A stretch of DNA of 64,000 nt, from positions 1 through 64,000 of the forward strand of contig JADJQY010000005.1 of NCBI GenBank assembly GCA_016712505.1. The letters are read 5' to 3'. This document shows positions 46,996 to 56,163 of the stretch, piece after piece. A program made the position numbers and the translations under genes. Every line of letters starts with the position of its first letter. The stretch's first letter is position 1. This DNA comes from Candidatus Eiseniibacteriota bacterium. GTDB lineage: Bacteria > Eisenbacteria > RBG-16-71-46 > CAIMUX01. Below the pieces are notes generated by a model. The model made no database searches. It saw nothing but the letters and a program-made list of their open reading frames with translations, and had not been told where the DNA came from.

Positions 46996-48054
46996 TCAGC
47001 GCGCCCCCGGGATCTCCACCATCAGCTCTCGCCACCAGGTGGCCTCCGGATCACGGTCTCCACGCTTGCTGAAGAATAGCGCCACGGCATCTTCCGCATC
47101 GGCATAGATCTCCAGACTGGTCACCCCGCCGTGGTGGGTTGGCTTCTCGACCACCCAGGCTTCCTCGATCGCCGACTCGCGCAGGTGCAGATTGAATTCG
47201 GGATCGAGCACGTTGAACCAGGGAGGGGTCTCGGCCAGTCGCTGCACCGTGCCGGTGTGGATCTGGATCGCACCGGGATTTCCGACGAAGACCATCACCA
47301 CCTGTCCCAGTTCGGTCACTCGACGCAACAGGTAGCTCGCCGCCGTGCGGAGGACCGGGCGGGAGTGGACTCCCTCGACCGCTCGAACCGCAGCTCGACG
47401 ACCCAGCTCGAGATCGCACAGCATCGCGGTGAACTCATGGGGGTCGCGGAGACCCGCCCAGCGGTCGAAGAGCCGAGAGAGGTGCTCCTCGCTGCGGACC
47501 GAACCTGCGCCGCGCGATGCCTCGCGGGGATCGAGCGGGCTGCAGGTGGGGTCTTGATTCGGGTCGGCAAAGTCCTGCGCGAGGTGACCGAAGCCGATGG
47601 CATCGCTCCACTCGTCCAGGAACACCTTGTGCACCGCGTTGCCCTCGCGGTCGAAGACTTGCAGACTGCGACGCTCGGGCCGCACCGAGCGATCGAGCAC
47701 CGCGTAGGCCGAGCCCCAGTTTCGGGTGAAGAGGCGCAGATCGACACCGTCGCCCAAGACCTGACCGACGGTGCCATGAAACGAGGTGCGGCGGTAGAGC
47801 CCACGGTGCTCGATCACGCAGTGCTCGTTTCGGGTCAGCGCGGTGAGCCGCCCTAGCCCTTCCAGGGCGGCAACCCACTCCGGCCAAGGACCGCGGAGGC
47901 GGGTCGCGCCCGCGCCGCAGTCCAGGGCGACCAGTTGTTCCTCCGCGACCCCGAGCGTCAGGGCGACGTCGCGTTGACGCGCCTTGGGATGCGCCTGCCG
48001 ATGTTGATCAACCCGCCGCCTGAGTTCCTGGGTCGATTCAAGCTTGCTCTCCAT
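46996..48054 (-). CDS. hmuS: HmuS/ChuS-type heme utilisation protein
   Basis: Start at 48,054 with GGAGGAAG upstream. The 352-residue protein shows the duplicated HmuS fold: AHPKARQRDVALTLGVAEEQ at the N-terminus, LTRNEHCVIEHRGLYRR, LFTRNWGSAYAVLDR, SLQVFDREGNAVHKVFLDE; then the second half MVFVGNPGAIQIHTGTVQRL, FNVLDPEFNLHLRESAIEEA and VTSLEIYADAEDAVALFFSK. Family members bind heme in the cytoplasm and deliver or degrade it. Last gene of the heme operon, 31 bases after hmuV. Confidence 0.93.
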   Translation of the reverse strand: MESKLESTQELRRRVDQHRQAHPKARQRDVALTLGVAEEQLVALDCGAGATRLRGPWPEWVAALEGLGRLTALTRNEHCVIEHRGLYRRTSFHGTVGQVLGDGVDLRLFTRNWGSAYAVLDRSVRPERRSLQVFDREGNAVHKVFLDEWSDAIGFGHLAQDFADPNQDPTCSPLDPREASRGAGSVRSEEHLSRLFDRWAGLRDPHEFTAMLCDLELGRRAAVRAVEGVHSRPVLRTAASYLLRRVTELGQVVMVFVGNPGAIQIHTGTVQRLAETPPWFNVLDPEFNLHLRESAIEEAWVVEKPTHHGGVTSLEIYADAEDAVALFFSKRGDRDPEATWWRELMVEIPGAR

Positions 48055-48085
48055 ACTTCTTCCTCCGTTTCGCGCCGTCGCGCGT

Positions 48086-48862
48086 TCAACCGAATGCCGC
48101 GATCCGTCCCGCCGCGTCGCGCAGCGGGGCCAGCGGCACGCCATAGGTCTCGAGCAGAAGGGTGGGGGTCAGGATTTCGTGCGGCGCCCCCTGCGCGATG
48201 AACGCGCCGCCGTGGATCAGCACCGCTTCGTCGCCGAGGCGCGCGGCCAGCGCGAGGTCGTGGGTCGAGAGGACGATCCCCGCCCCCTGTTCACGGACGG
48301 CGCGCAAGAGGACCTCGATCCCCCGCAGGTGGCGTGGGTCCTGGTGCGAGGTTGGTTCATCGAGCAGCAGGTAACGACCGCGCAGGTCGTCGCCCCCCAG
48401 TTGGAGCAGTGCGGCCACAAGGCGGAGGCGCTGTTGCTCACCGGAACTCAGTCGGTCGAGTCGCGCCGCTTCGGAGCCCGAGAGGTCGAGCGCGGCGAGC
48501 AAGGCCGAGCGCCTGGATGGCGCGAGGGGGCTGGCGTCGATGGCACCCGCATCGGTTTCACCGGTCGCCAGGTCGAGCAGGTCAGATACCCGAAACCAGT
48601 TTCCCGGAATCGTCTGCGCGGAGACCACGGCGCGTCGGCGCGCGAGTGTTTCGGCCGGCCAAGCGGCCAGGGGCAACCCATCGAGCCGCACGCCGCCAGA
48701 TTGTGGGACGATCTCCCCCGCGAGGTGTCGGAGAACGGTCGTCTTACCCGCTCCGTTCGGCCCAACCAGGGCGAGGACGGTCGCCGGCCTCACCGCGCAC
48801 GACATACGATCCAGCACGGTTCGTCCACCCGCCACGAAGGACAGGTTCGAAGCCTCGAGCAC
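48086..48862 (-). CDS. hmuV: Heme ABC transporter ATP-binding protein
   Basis: Starts at GTG 48,862, two bases after the hmuU stop. Walker A LVGPNGAGKTTVLRHLAGE, signature LSSGEQQRLRLVAAL, Walker B LLLDEPTSHQDPRHL and VLSTHDLALAARLGD. About 258 residues, normal for FecE/HmuV ATPases. It energises the HmuU permease. Confidence 0.93.
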   Translation of the reverse strand: MLEASNLSFVAGGRTVLDRMSCAVRPATVLALVGPNGAGKTTVLRHLAGEIVPQSGGVRLDGLPLAAWPAETLARRRAVVSAQTIPGNWFRVSDLLDLATGETDAGAIDASPLAPSRRSALLAALDLSGSEAARLDRLSSGEQQRLRLVAALLQLGGDDLRGRYLLLDEPTSHQDPRHLRGIEVLLRAVREQGAGIVLSTHDLALAARLGDEAVLIHGGAFIAQGAPHEILTPTLLLETYGVPLAPLRDAAGRIAAFG

Positions 48863-48864
48863 CG

Positions 48865-49887
48865 TCAGGCCTGCTTTCCGCGACGCCAGAGGAGATAGGC
48901 AAAGGTCGGCGCGCCGAAGGCGGCGGTCACCAGACCGAGTGGAAGTTCCTGCGGGCGGACCAGGATTCGCGCCAGGAGATCGGCCCAGAGCACGGCGAGA
49001 GCACCGAAGAGAGCGCAGAGCGGCAGAAGCCGGGCGTGTCGCACCGCGCCGGTGAGGCGAAGGACGTGCGGCACCACCAGCCCGACGAAGCTGATCGGTC
49101 CGACGATTGCCACCGACGCGCCGACCGCGAGCAGCGATCCCCCAACCAGCAATCGGCGCGTGCGCGCCAGGTCGACTCCAAGGTGAAAGGCGGTTTGCTC
49201 TCCCAGGGCGAGACAGTCGAGGGCGCGAGCCTGTCGCAGCGCAATCCACAGCGCGATCCCGGTCGGCGCCAGGAGAAACGGCAGCGCCGCGCGCTCCACG
49301 CCTCCCATCCCGCCCAGGGTCCAGAAAACGAAGGTGCGAAGCTGGGAGTCGGAGTAGAGGAAGGTGAGAAGGCCGGTCCCCGCGCTCGCCGCGGCATTGA
49401 CCGCAATCCCGGCAAGGAGCAGCCCCTGGGTCCGGTCGGCCGCGAAGCGGCAGGCGAGCGACCAGACCAGGAAGAAAGCGGCCGCCGCCCCCGCGATCGC
49501 GCCGATCTGTCCGAGGAGGCGAACCTCGAGCCCCCCCCACTGCCCGGCGCCGAGAAGCACCACCCCTGCGCCCAGCGCCGCACCACTCATGATTCCGAGC
49601 AGGGCCGGATCGGCCAGCGCGTTGCGGAAGAGCCCCTGGAGCACCGCGCCCGAAACCGCGGTCGCGGCCCCAACGAGCAGAGAAGCCACGACACGCGGTA
49701 GCCGAAGCTCGAGCAGTATGGCGCGATCCCGCGCCAGCGCCCGGGCGTCCTGCTCCGGCGACGCGTAGAGGCCCCAGAGGGAAGCCGGGGTCGCGCCACT
49801 GTTGAGCGCGAGCAACGCAGAGGCGACCAGCGCAGCGACCAACACGACCGCCAACCCCCGGCTCGGGATTTCGCTCGAAACCGGCAT
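48865..49887 (-). CDS. hmuU: Heme ABC transporter permease (FecCD family)
   Basis: About 340 residues with nine to ten transmembrane helices. RLPRVVASLLVGAATAVSGA (FecCD start), LQGLFRNALADPALLGIMSG, LLLAGIAVNAAASAGTG, VGPISFVGLVVPHVLRLTG and PQELPLGLVTAAFGAPTFAY. The ATG at 49,887 overlaps the hmuT stop (TGATG) and is preferred; an earlier in-frame Met at 49,923 is possible. Confidence 0.93.
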   Translation of the reverse strand: MPVSSEIPSRGLAVVLVAALVASALLALNSGATPASLWGLYASPEQDARALARDRAILLELRLPRVVASLLVGAATAVSGAVLQGLFRNALADPALLGIMSGAALGAGVVLLGAGQWGGLEVRLLGQIGAIAGAAAAFFLVWSLACRFAADRTQGLLLAGIAVNAAASAGTGLLTFLYSDSQLRTFVFWTLGGMGGVERAALPFLLAPTGIALWIALRQARALDCLALGEQTAFHLGVDLARTRRLLVGGSLLAVGASVAIVGPISFVGLVVPHVLRLTGAVRHARLLPLCALFGALAVLWADLLARILVRPQELPLGLVTAAFGAPTFAYLLWRRGKQA

Positions 49888-50810
49888 CAGCGGCCACGCC
49901 TCGCGGAGTCGGTCAATCCGCACCGAAGGGCGAGAATCGCCTCTTCTACCCGCGGCCCGAAACCGAGCAGGAGCAGATCATCGAGGGCAACGAATGCCCT
50001 CTCCCGTCCCGCTGGAATCTGGCTCATGCCCGGAAGAGACCAGAGTCCGTCCTCTCCGCCGACCGCTTCGAGTCCACCTCGCGTGAGCAGAATCAGATCG
50101 GGCTGCGCCCCGACCAGACTCTCGGCCGAGAGAGGTCGATAGGCATCGAAGCCGGCGCACGCGTTTCGGCCGCCAGCCAGCCGGATCAATTCATCCGGCG
50201 CGGTGTTCTGCCCCGCCACGAAGTAGCTCCCGCCCCCCCGCGCATAGAGGAACAGCACGCTCCGCGCGTCGGTCGCTTCTGCCGGCGGCGCCTCCCGGTC
50301 GGATCGGAGTTGAAGGCGCTCGAGTCGAACGGCAAGAGACTCACCCGCCGTCTCGCAGCGGATCGCGGCGGCCACCGCCCGCACGCGCGACGCCGCGCCG
50401 AGCAACGATTTCTCCCCCGGGACCACGACGATCGGCACCTCCAGCGCCCGCAGACGTGCGATCACCTCCGGCGGACCGGCATCGGCCCCGAGCAGGACCA
50501 GATCGGGATCGAGGGCCAGGATCCCCTCAGCGGTGAGGTCGCGCTCGAAGCCGACGGAGGGAAGCAGGTCGAGACCCGGCGGATACGAGGATCCCTTCCC
50601 CACCGCCACCAGTCTCGAACAGGCACCCAGCGCGCAGACGATTTCCGCCGCTGTCGGATTGACGGCAACGATGCGGGAGATGCCCTGCCACCGCTCCGCG
50701 CCAGGTTCCTCCGCGATCGAGGAAGCGTGCACGGCACCCGACCATGGTGGGACCAAGAAGGAGAGACAAATCGCCACCGCACCCGGGGCCGCGCACGCTG
50801 GCCACTTCAT
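49887..50810 (-). CDS. hmuT: Heme ABC transporter periplasmic binding protein
   Basis: A signal peptide (AICLSFLVPPWSGAVHA) precedes a 307-residue class III binding protein: RIVAVNPTAAEIVCALGACS, DLTAEGILALDPDLVLLGAD, VPIVVVPGEKSLLGAASRVR, SYFVAGQNTAPDELIRLAGG and AESLVGAQPDLILLTRGG. The start overlaps the stop of an unknown secreted protein gene (ATGA), coupling it to that gene. It passes heme to HmuU. Confidence 0.93.
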   Translation of the reverse strand: MKWPACAAPGAVAICLSFLVPPWSGAVHASSIAEEPGAERWQGISRIVAVNPTAAEIVCALGACSRLVAVGKGSSYPPGLDLLPSVGFERDLTAEGILALDPDLVLLGADAGPPEVIARLRALEVPIVVVPGEKSLLGAASRVRAVAAAIRCETAGESLAVRLERLQLRSDREAPPAEATDARSVLFLYARGGGSYFVAGQNTAPDELIRLAGGRNACAGFDAYRPLSAESLVGAQPDLILLTRGGLEAVGGEDGLWSLPGMSQIPAGRERAFVALDDLLLLGFGPRVEEAILALRCGLTDSARRGR

Positions 50811-51598
50811 CGTCCGGCGACCTCCAGGCCCGAGCGGCGATGGAGCACAGTTCCGTACTGTGCCTTCACGCCGCCCCAGGTCATCGGGGCAACCGCGGTC
50901 GCGTCCTCCGACTCGAGCACGAGGTCATCGACCAGGAACGGAATCCCGCCGATGTCGAAGCGGAAGTTGTAGACCCCGACCCAGCCGCTGCCGAGATCGG
51001 CGTCGACGATCGGCCCACCGGGCAGTTCGTTCCCGTCGAAGTAGAGGTGAAAGGTTGCACCGTCCGCCTCGACCTTCATCTGGTGCCAGCTCTCCACTGC
51101 CGGGAGACCGCCGGGCAGGTCGGTGGTGAACCAGGTCCCTAGGGTGGTCGGAGTACCGTCGATCAGCTTGCGGAAGCTGAGCTGCAACAAACCCGGCTGG
51201 ATGACGAACTGGTAGCAGGAGGCGAAGCCGTTCGATTCCTGGGCCCGCACCACCAGACCGCGGCGCGAGTCGCCCGCCCCGGTGAAGATGGCGGCGCTCC
51301 ACGAGTAGTCGTCGTAGCCATCGGGCGGGGTCGCGGCGAGCGAGATCCCCCCTTCATCCGGGATCGCGTTGGTCAGAACTCCGACCGTGTGATCTCTGGA
51401 AGGATTCGAATACCCGCCATCGCCCGAGCTCAGGACGAGCGGTTCGAGCGTGTTCGGCACCCCGAATCCGGGCGTCCAGGTAAGATCCAGGGTCCCGCCG
51501 GTCACGTACTCGGCCTTCACCACCGCGGCGCGCGCCGCAATCGAGCTGGTCAGCGACAGGGTGACCGCGAGGGAAAGAATCATGGCGGATCGTTTCAT
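50807..51598 (-). CDS. Secreted concanavalin/LamG-like protein of the heme operon
   Basis: A 263-residue exported protein (signal MKRSAMILSLAVTLSLTSSI). It is beta-rich with a jelly-roll pattern: TLDLTWTPGFGVPNTLE, DDYSWSAAIFTGAGDSRRG, CYQFVIQPGLLQLSFRKL, ESWHQMKVEADGATFHLYFD and GSGWVGVYNFRFDIGGIP. The tail MTWGGVKAQYG resembles the end of the cysteine-rich protein at 28,216. Four-base overlap with hmuT and same-strand position inside the heme locus suggest a role in heme capture or surface display (inference). No known family. Confidence 0.7.
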   Translation of the reverse strand: MKRSAMILSLAVTLSLTSSIAARAAVVKAEYVTGGTLDLTWTPGFGVPNTLEPLVLSSGDGGYSNPSRDHTVGVLTNAIPDEGGISLAATPPDGYDDYSWSAAIFTGAGDSRRGLVVRAQESNGFASCYQFVIQPGLLQLSFRKLIDGTPTTLGTWFTTDLPGGLPAVESWHQMKVEADGATFHLYFDGNELPGGPIVDADLGSGWVGVYNFRFDIGGIPFLVDDLVLESEDATAVAPMTWGGVKAQYGTVLHRRSGLEVAGR

Positions 51599-51697
51599 GG
51601 TTGTTTGCTCCTAGGTTTGAAGAGGCGCCCTCTGGGATCCGGTTCCTCCGGGCTCTGGATAGGCACCTGCCCGCTTGGCCGGCGCCGGAGAACGTCA

Positions 51698-53686
51698 TCA
51701 GCGCAGGACGCGCACCTGCAGCGTCTCCTGCCACGATCGACCGCTGAGGCGAGCGAAGTAGACTCCGGTCGGAGCGCCCGTCAGGTCGTAGGCTGCCCCA
51801 CCCGCTTCACCCGGCTCTTGAGGGTCGAGGTGGATCGTCTCGAGCTGCCGCCCGCTCGGGGAAAACAGTTCGAGGCGGAGCGGCTCGGATGGAACCTGCG
51901 CCCAACGCACGATCCCCGCTCCTCGCGTCGGATTGGGTTCAGCCCAGAGCCGGATCCCGCTCAGGTTCGCCTCGACTGCCTCGGCCGGCGCACTCGCGGA
52001 AGCAGCGAGAAAGGCGATCCGACGCTCCAGCAACGCGGAGTCGACGCCGCGGTCTCCGATGATCACCACGCCCGCCTGATCGGTGGCGGAGGCCTGAAAG
52101 AGCAGTTGAAAGCGCCCGGCCGGGTTTCGTGCCGCGAGGGAAAAGAATCGTTCGTCGGTGATCGGCGTTGCCGTGAGATTGCGCGCGGCCTGCCAGGGAC
52201 CACCGACCCGGGAGACGGTGCCGGCGATGTCGCCAAAGCCCACGCCGGTGATGATTCCCGGGAGCCCAGCGTCCGCGGTCTCGTCGATCTCGGCATCGAC
52301 GAAGCGCAGCCAGGCAACATAGACGTCGAGGCCGTCGTCCGAGAAGCCGACCTGTGGCCAGTCGACCGAGATGGTGTTGAAGCCCGCGATCGGACCGATC
52401 CCCTCCTCGTCGAGACGGGCAAACCGATCGGCCTCACCGAGGGCACTCCGGTGGACCACCGAGACCCCGCGACCGGGGGACCAGTGCGCGATCCGGCTCC
52501 GCCAGTCGACAAACTCGATCACACCACTCACACGGCGCGCCTGCAGCTCGGACCAGACCACGTGCGGCTCCGTACCTCGATATGCCAGGTGGCAGTGGAT
52601 GAACGGCCGATACTGGGTCGAGGTCGAGTCGGGCGCAGTGATCGAGGCATCGTTGTAGTTCGTGAGATTGGTGATCGACACGGTGCCGGGCGCGAAGGAG
52701 CCGTCACTCGACTCGACCAGGAAGACGTCTCCGCCAAAGTCGCCCATCGCGACTCCAACCTTGCTCCCGACTGATGCGGCGATGCACGGAAAGGCGGGAC
52801 GCCCATCGCGAAAGATGCTCGAGGAGACGGTCGAGCGCCAGGCTCCGAACTGCCAGCCGGTCGGGCAGGTGAAACTCGGTCCTTCTGCGGACAAGAAGCT
52901 TGCCCGCACCTCCTCGCACTCGTCGTACGACCCCGCGGCCGGGATCTCTCCCAGGAGCGCCAGGGAGCCACCGCCGTTGACCGCAATCTGCGGGAAGAGG
53001 TAGCTCGGGTCGGTGATCGGCGAGAGGTACGCCTTCCAGCTCGATCCGCCAAGCGTCCGCTGCACGTAGGCGTCGCCGCGCAGGTCGCACCCGTCTTCGT
53101 TCATGTGTTGCGTGACCACGGCGCGACCGTCCTGGGTCAGGGCGAGGCTACCGAACCCACCGAACAGTTCGGTCACGCAGCACCCGCGCACCGCGGGATC
53201 CTCGACCTTGATCCCCGGTCCCCAGGTCCCGGTTGCGGAGCGCACCGCGTAGGCCTGCGCCCGCTGAGGAAACGGATTGGGAAGCCCGAGATCGGGTGGG
53301 CACCCCGCGCCACCGTCCAGTTCGCAGAAGTCGTCGACGAAGGTCGCATGTACGCGCCCGTCCGCGGAAACGAAGACGCGCGCCCCGAGTGAGCCCATGT
53401 CCTGCAGGTCGTACCAGGTAGTGCCAATCAGTTCCGCCCCGACCGGGAGCGGAGCGGGGGAGGAGCCTCCCGCCGGTCGCGGCGCGGATCCCACCCCGAC
53501 CGCTGCCGACCGGAGCTCGAGCGACGGCTCGAGACGCAGCGGGCGCTCGACCGGGGCGGCCGCCAACCGCGCGTCGGCGGCGCCCGCCACCACGCCGAGC
53601 AGACAGACCGCCAGCAGCGCCGGACGGCACCCGGGACGCGCTGGGTGTTCCCGTTTCATGTTCGTGACCGTGCGAGTCATCTCCAT
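51698..53686 (-). CDS. Large secreted propeller-like protein with sorting module, heme locus
   Basis: A signal peptide (PALLAVCLLGVVAGAADA) precedes a roughly 660-residue exported protein. Repeated segments such as LGARVFVSADGRVHATFVDD, GSLALTQDGRAVVTQHM, GSLALLGEIPAAG and VDWPQVGFSDDGLDVYVAWL look like sialidase-type beta-propeller blades; several cysteine pairs are present (DDFCELDGGAGCP, RGCCVTE). It ends with a FlgD-like module (LRLELFSPSGRQLETIHL, YDLTGAPTGVYFARLS, LQVRVLR). Start at 53,686 or 53,680, both just behind GGGAGG. Lies between the TonB receptor and hmuT. Function unknown; a heme or hemoprotein binding role is a guess from context. Confidence 0.65.
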   Translation of the reverse strand: MEMTRTVTNMKREHPARPGCRPALLAVCLLGVVAGAADARLAAAPVERPLRLEPSLELRSAAVGVGSAPRPAGGSSPAPLPVGAELIGTTWYDLQDMGSLGARVFVSADGRVHATFVDDFCELDGGAGCPPDLGLPNPFPQRAQAYAVRSATGTWGPGIKVEDPAVRGCCVTELFGGFGSLALTQDGRAVVTQHMNEDGCDLRGDAYVQRTLGGSSWKAYLSPITDPSYLFPQIAVNGGGSLALLGEIPAAGSYDECEEVRASFLSAEGPSFTCPTGWQFGAWRSTVSSSIFRDGRPAFPCIAASVGSKVGVAMGDFGGDVFLVESSDGSFAPGTVSITNLTNYNDASITAPDSTSTQYRPFIHCHLAYRGTEPHVVWSELQARRVSGVIEFVDWRSRIAHWSPGRGVSVVHRSALGEADRFARLDEEGIGPIAGFNTISVDWPQVGFSDDGLDVYVAWLRFVDAEIDETADAGLPGIITGVGFGDIAGTVSRVGGPWQAARNLTATPITDERFFSLAARNPAGRFQLLFQASATDQAGVVIIGDRGVDSALLERRIAFLAASASAPAEAVEANLSGIRLWAEPNPTRGAGIVRWAQVPSEPLRLELFSPSGRQLETIHLDPQEPGEAGGAAYDLTGAPTGVYFARLSGRSWQETLQVRVLR

Positions 53687-53699
53687 CCTCCCCTCATGC

Positions 53700-55859
53700 T
53701 CAGAACTTCCAGCGACCGTGGTGCGAGACCGAGATCGCGAACGTGCGCCCCCCTTCGGGGACGTAGGAGAGCGCCTCACGGGCGTCGGCATCGAACAGAT
53801 TGGTCACCGCCAGGCGGCAGTCGAGGCGGTGGAGTGCGGCGGCGAAATCGAGGTCGGTCAGGCTCACGGCCGCTCGCCGCAAGGCCGCGACTTTCGAGTG
53901 GACGCGCTGGGTGATCCGCTGCCGAGCGGCGAGCTCAATCCTCGCGCTTCCCCTCGTCCACTCCGCGCGAAGAGTGATCCGTCCCCGCCGTGTTCCGATG
54001 TCCTCCAGCCGGTCTCCGGTCTCGAGATCGCGTCCGCGCGGCGCGGCCCCGGTCAGCTCGAGCGAGAGTGCGCGGTGACGAAACACGGCCGTCGCCTCGA
54101 TCCCCTCGATCCTAGCCCGCTCCACGTTCACGTACTGGAAGCGGGGCACGAGGAACAGCTGCCCGAGGTATTGGAGCGTGATCAGGTCATCCAGTTCCGC
54201 CCGATGCAGCGCGAGGTCGAGGTGCCCGAGCGGTCCGAAATCGCGCAGACGGATCCCGGCCTCCAGACCGACGCTCCGTTCGGGATCGAGCGAGGGGTTT
54301 CCGAATACGCGCAGCCCACCGTGGATGTAGCCGTCGAAGAAGAGCTCATCCAGGTTCGGCCAACGAAACCCGCTCGACACACTGGCGAACGGCTCGACGC
54401 GGTCCCAGGAGGCGCGCACTCCCGCGCTGCCGCTCAGTCGCTCGCCCCCCCGCCGCGTCGGTTCGCCCGCCACGTCACTGGAGTCGGACCGGGTCCTCGC
54501 TCGGTCATGACGGGAACCGAGCTCGATGGTGAAGCGGCCGACCGACTGGTTCAGACGGACGCTGCCGTAGGTCGCGGTCGTCCTCGAGTCCGGAACGGCG
54601 CGCGAACCAGCCTCCCGGTGCGCCGTCTGTCGCCCGGTTCGGTCGTAGGTGTCGGTCGTCGTGACGCGTGGGCCTCCCGTCTCCTCCCAGCGCAACCCCA
54701 CGGTTCCTCCCACGCACTCGCTCGCCTCGCCGAACTGAAGGCGTGCCTCGCGCAAGTCGGAGCGGTAACGATCATCGGTCACGCCCCGCTGGATCGCCTG
54801 AAAACGCTGGCGCACGAAGATGCTGTCGACCCGGGTCTCGCGAAAACGGGTATCAAGGTCCTGAGCGACCAGCAGAAGTTCAGTCGACGGCACCGGACCG
54901 GTCTTCGGACGGCGGATGAGCGCGCGCAGGAGATCCCTCGCGGTGCTCGGATAGACTCCGTCGCCCCCGGCCGGAGTGGCGAAGGCGGTGAGCCCCACGT
55001 CGCGCGCGGTCTGCCTGGCCCACTCCGCCTCGGTCACCACTCCCCCCGCGGCCAGGACCGCACGCAGCGCTCCGCCCGACTCCTCGAAACCGCTCCCCTC
55101 CACCTCGCCCTCGGGAGTCACCAGGGCGCGCAGCTTCGCCCCGTTGATCCGGGCCTCCGCACCGAAGCGCGGGCCGGAGCAGGTCAAACGTCCGTCGGCC
55201 GCCGCGTGGTCCCCTGGCGCGGACCCGCGGGCGGAAACCAGACTCGTGACCTCGAACTCGGCCGAGAGGAGCGGCCGGCGCGTGCTCACCTCCACTACAC
55301 CGCCGAGCGCGTCGCTGCCGTGCATGGCGCCGCCGCCGCCCGGCGTGACCTCGACCGAGGAGACTGCCGAGACCGGCAGGAGCGCCGGCTCCGCCCCGTG
55401 CCCGCGCGCCGGATTGAGCGCCACGCCATCGACCAGGATGAGCACCCGATCCCCGGAAAGGCCACGCACCACCGGCTTGGCCGACCAGGGCCCGGTCTTC
55501 GCCACCTCCACTCCGGGTACCGAGGCGAGCGACTCGCCGAGGTTGGGCGGAAGGAAGCGGCTGACCTGCACCGAGTCGAGGTGTCCGGAAGATCGAGCCC
55601 GGAACACAATCCTCCCCGGGCGCTCGTCGCACACTTCGACGGTCGGAAGGGTGGTGATGACCGAGGTGGTGTCGCGCCGCGCCCCCGGGGCATCGGCCCG
55701 TACCGACGGCGCGGTCAAGAACAGCAGGCCGATCGCCGCGAGCGGCCCTGCGCCGATCCGTGGCAACGCGGAACGCAGGCCTCCCGAGTAACGCCGCGTT
55801 GCGCTCCGACACGAACGCCCGAGGTACGAGCAACCAAGACACGAAAACCCAAAGTCCAA
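53700..55859 (-). CDS. TonB-dependent outer membrane receptor, probably for heme
   Basis: A 719-residue protein with a signal-like segment (AAIGLLFLTAPSVRADA), a plug domain (LPPNLGESLASVPGVEV, PVVRGLSGDRVLILVDGVAL, SAVSSVEVTPGGGGAMHGSD, GGVVEVSTRRP) and a barrel whose TonB-receptor pattern ends in the terminal aromatic strand ISVSHHGRWKF. FASVSSGFRWPNLDELFFDG and ERSVGLEAGIRLRDFG are the TonB_dep_Rec conserved region. Ligand assigned from the adjacent hmuTUVS genes. N-terminal start uncertain. Confidence 0.88.
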   Translation of the reverse strand: MDFGFSCLGCSYLGRSCRSATRRYSGGLRSALPRIGAGPLAAIGLLFLTAPSVRADAPGARRDTTSVITTLPTVEVCDERPGRIVFRARSSGHLDSVQVSRFLPPNLGESLASVPGVEVAKTGPWSAKPVVRGLSGDRVLILVDGVALNPARGHGAEPALLPVSAVSSVEVTPGGGGAMHGSDALGGVVEVSTRRPLLSAEFEVTSLVSARGSAPGDHAAADGRLTCSGPRFGAEARINGAKLRALVTPEGEVEGSGFEESGGALRAVLAAGGVVTEAEWARQTARDVGLTAFATPAGGDGVYPSTARDLLRALIRRPKTGPVPSTELLLVAQDLDTRFRETRVDSIFVRQRFQAIQRGVTDDRYRSDLREARLQFGEASECVGGTVGLRWEETGGPRVTTTDTYDRTGRQTAHREAGSRAVPDSRTTATYGSVRLNQSVGRFTIELGSRHDRARTRSDSSDVAGEPTRRGGERLSGSAGVRASWDRVEPFASVSSGFRWPNLDELFFDGYIHGGLRVFGNPSLDPERSVGLEAGIRLRDFGPLGHLDLALHRAELDDLITLQYLGQLFLVPRFQYVNVERARIEGIEATAVFRHRALSLELTGAAPRGRDLETGDRLEDIGTRRGRITLRAEWTRGSARIELAARQRITQRVHSKVAALRRAAVSLTDLDFAAALHRLDCRLAVTNLFDADAREALSYVPEGGRTFAISVSHHGRWKF

Positions 55860-55950
55860 GCGATCCTCCGCCTGGGCTCTGGGCTGGATGCCTCGGGCCG
55901 CCGTCGTGTTCTGCCAACCGCGACGCCGTGCGTCGCGACGCGATCCCTAG

Positions 55951-56163
55951 CTACTCATTCCCGCAACCGCACTCTCCGTCATCCGGGAGAGCGATGTTGT
56001 TACGTGGGTCGATCAGGACGATCAGCCGACGACATCGCCGACACTTGACCTCGAGCCCCCGCGGGGTGCGGACCGCGATCAGGGCACCACACTCGCAGCG
56101 CACTTCGGAGCCGCCTTCAGTGGCCGTCCCGTCCAGCTCCGTCCTCGACGTGCCGGGGCTCAC
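55951..56163 (-). CDS. Small Com-like zinc-ribbon protein
   Basis: About 70 residues from a GTG at 56,163 that overlaps the fur stop (GTGA). VRCECGALIAVRTPRGLEVK followed by CRRCRRLIVLID gives a CxC plus CxxC zinc ribbon like the Mu Com protein family, and a Cys-rich tail ECGCGNE follows. Coupling to fur suggests a small regulatory or metal-binding role. Confidence 0.6.
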   Translation of the reverse strand: MSPGTSRTELDGTATEGGSEVRCECGALIAVRTPRGLEVKCRRCRRLIVLIDPRNNIALPDDGECGCGNE

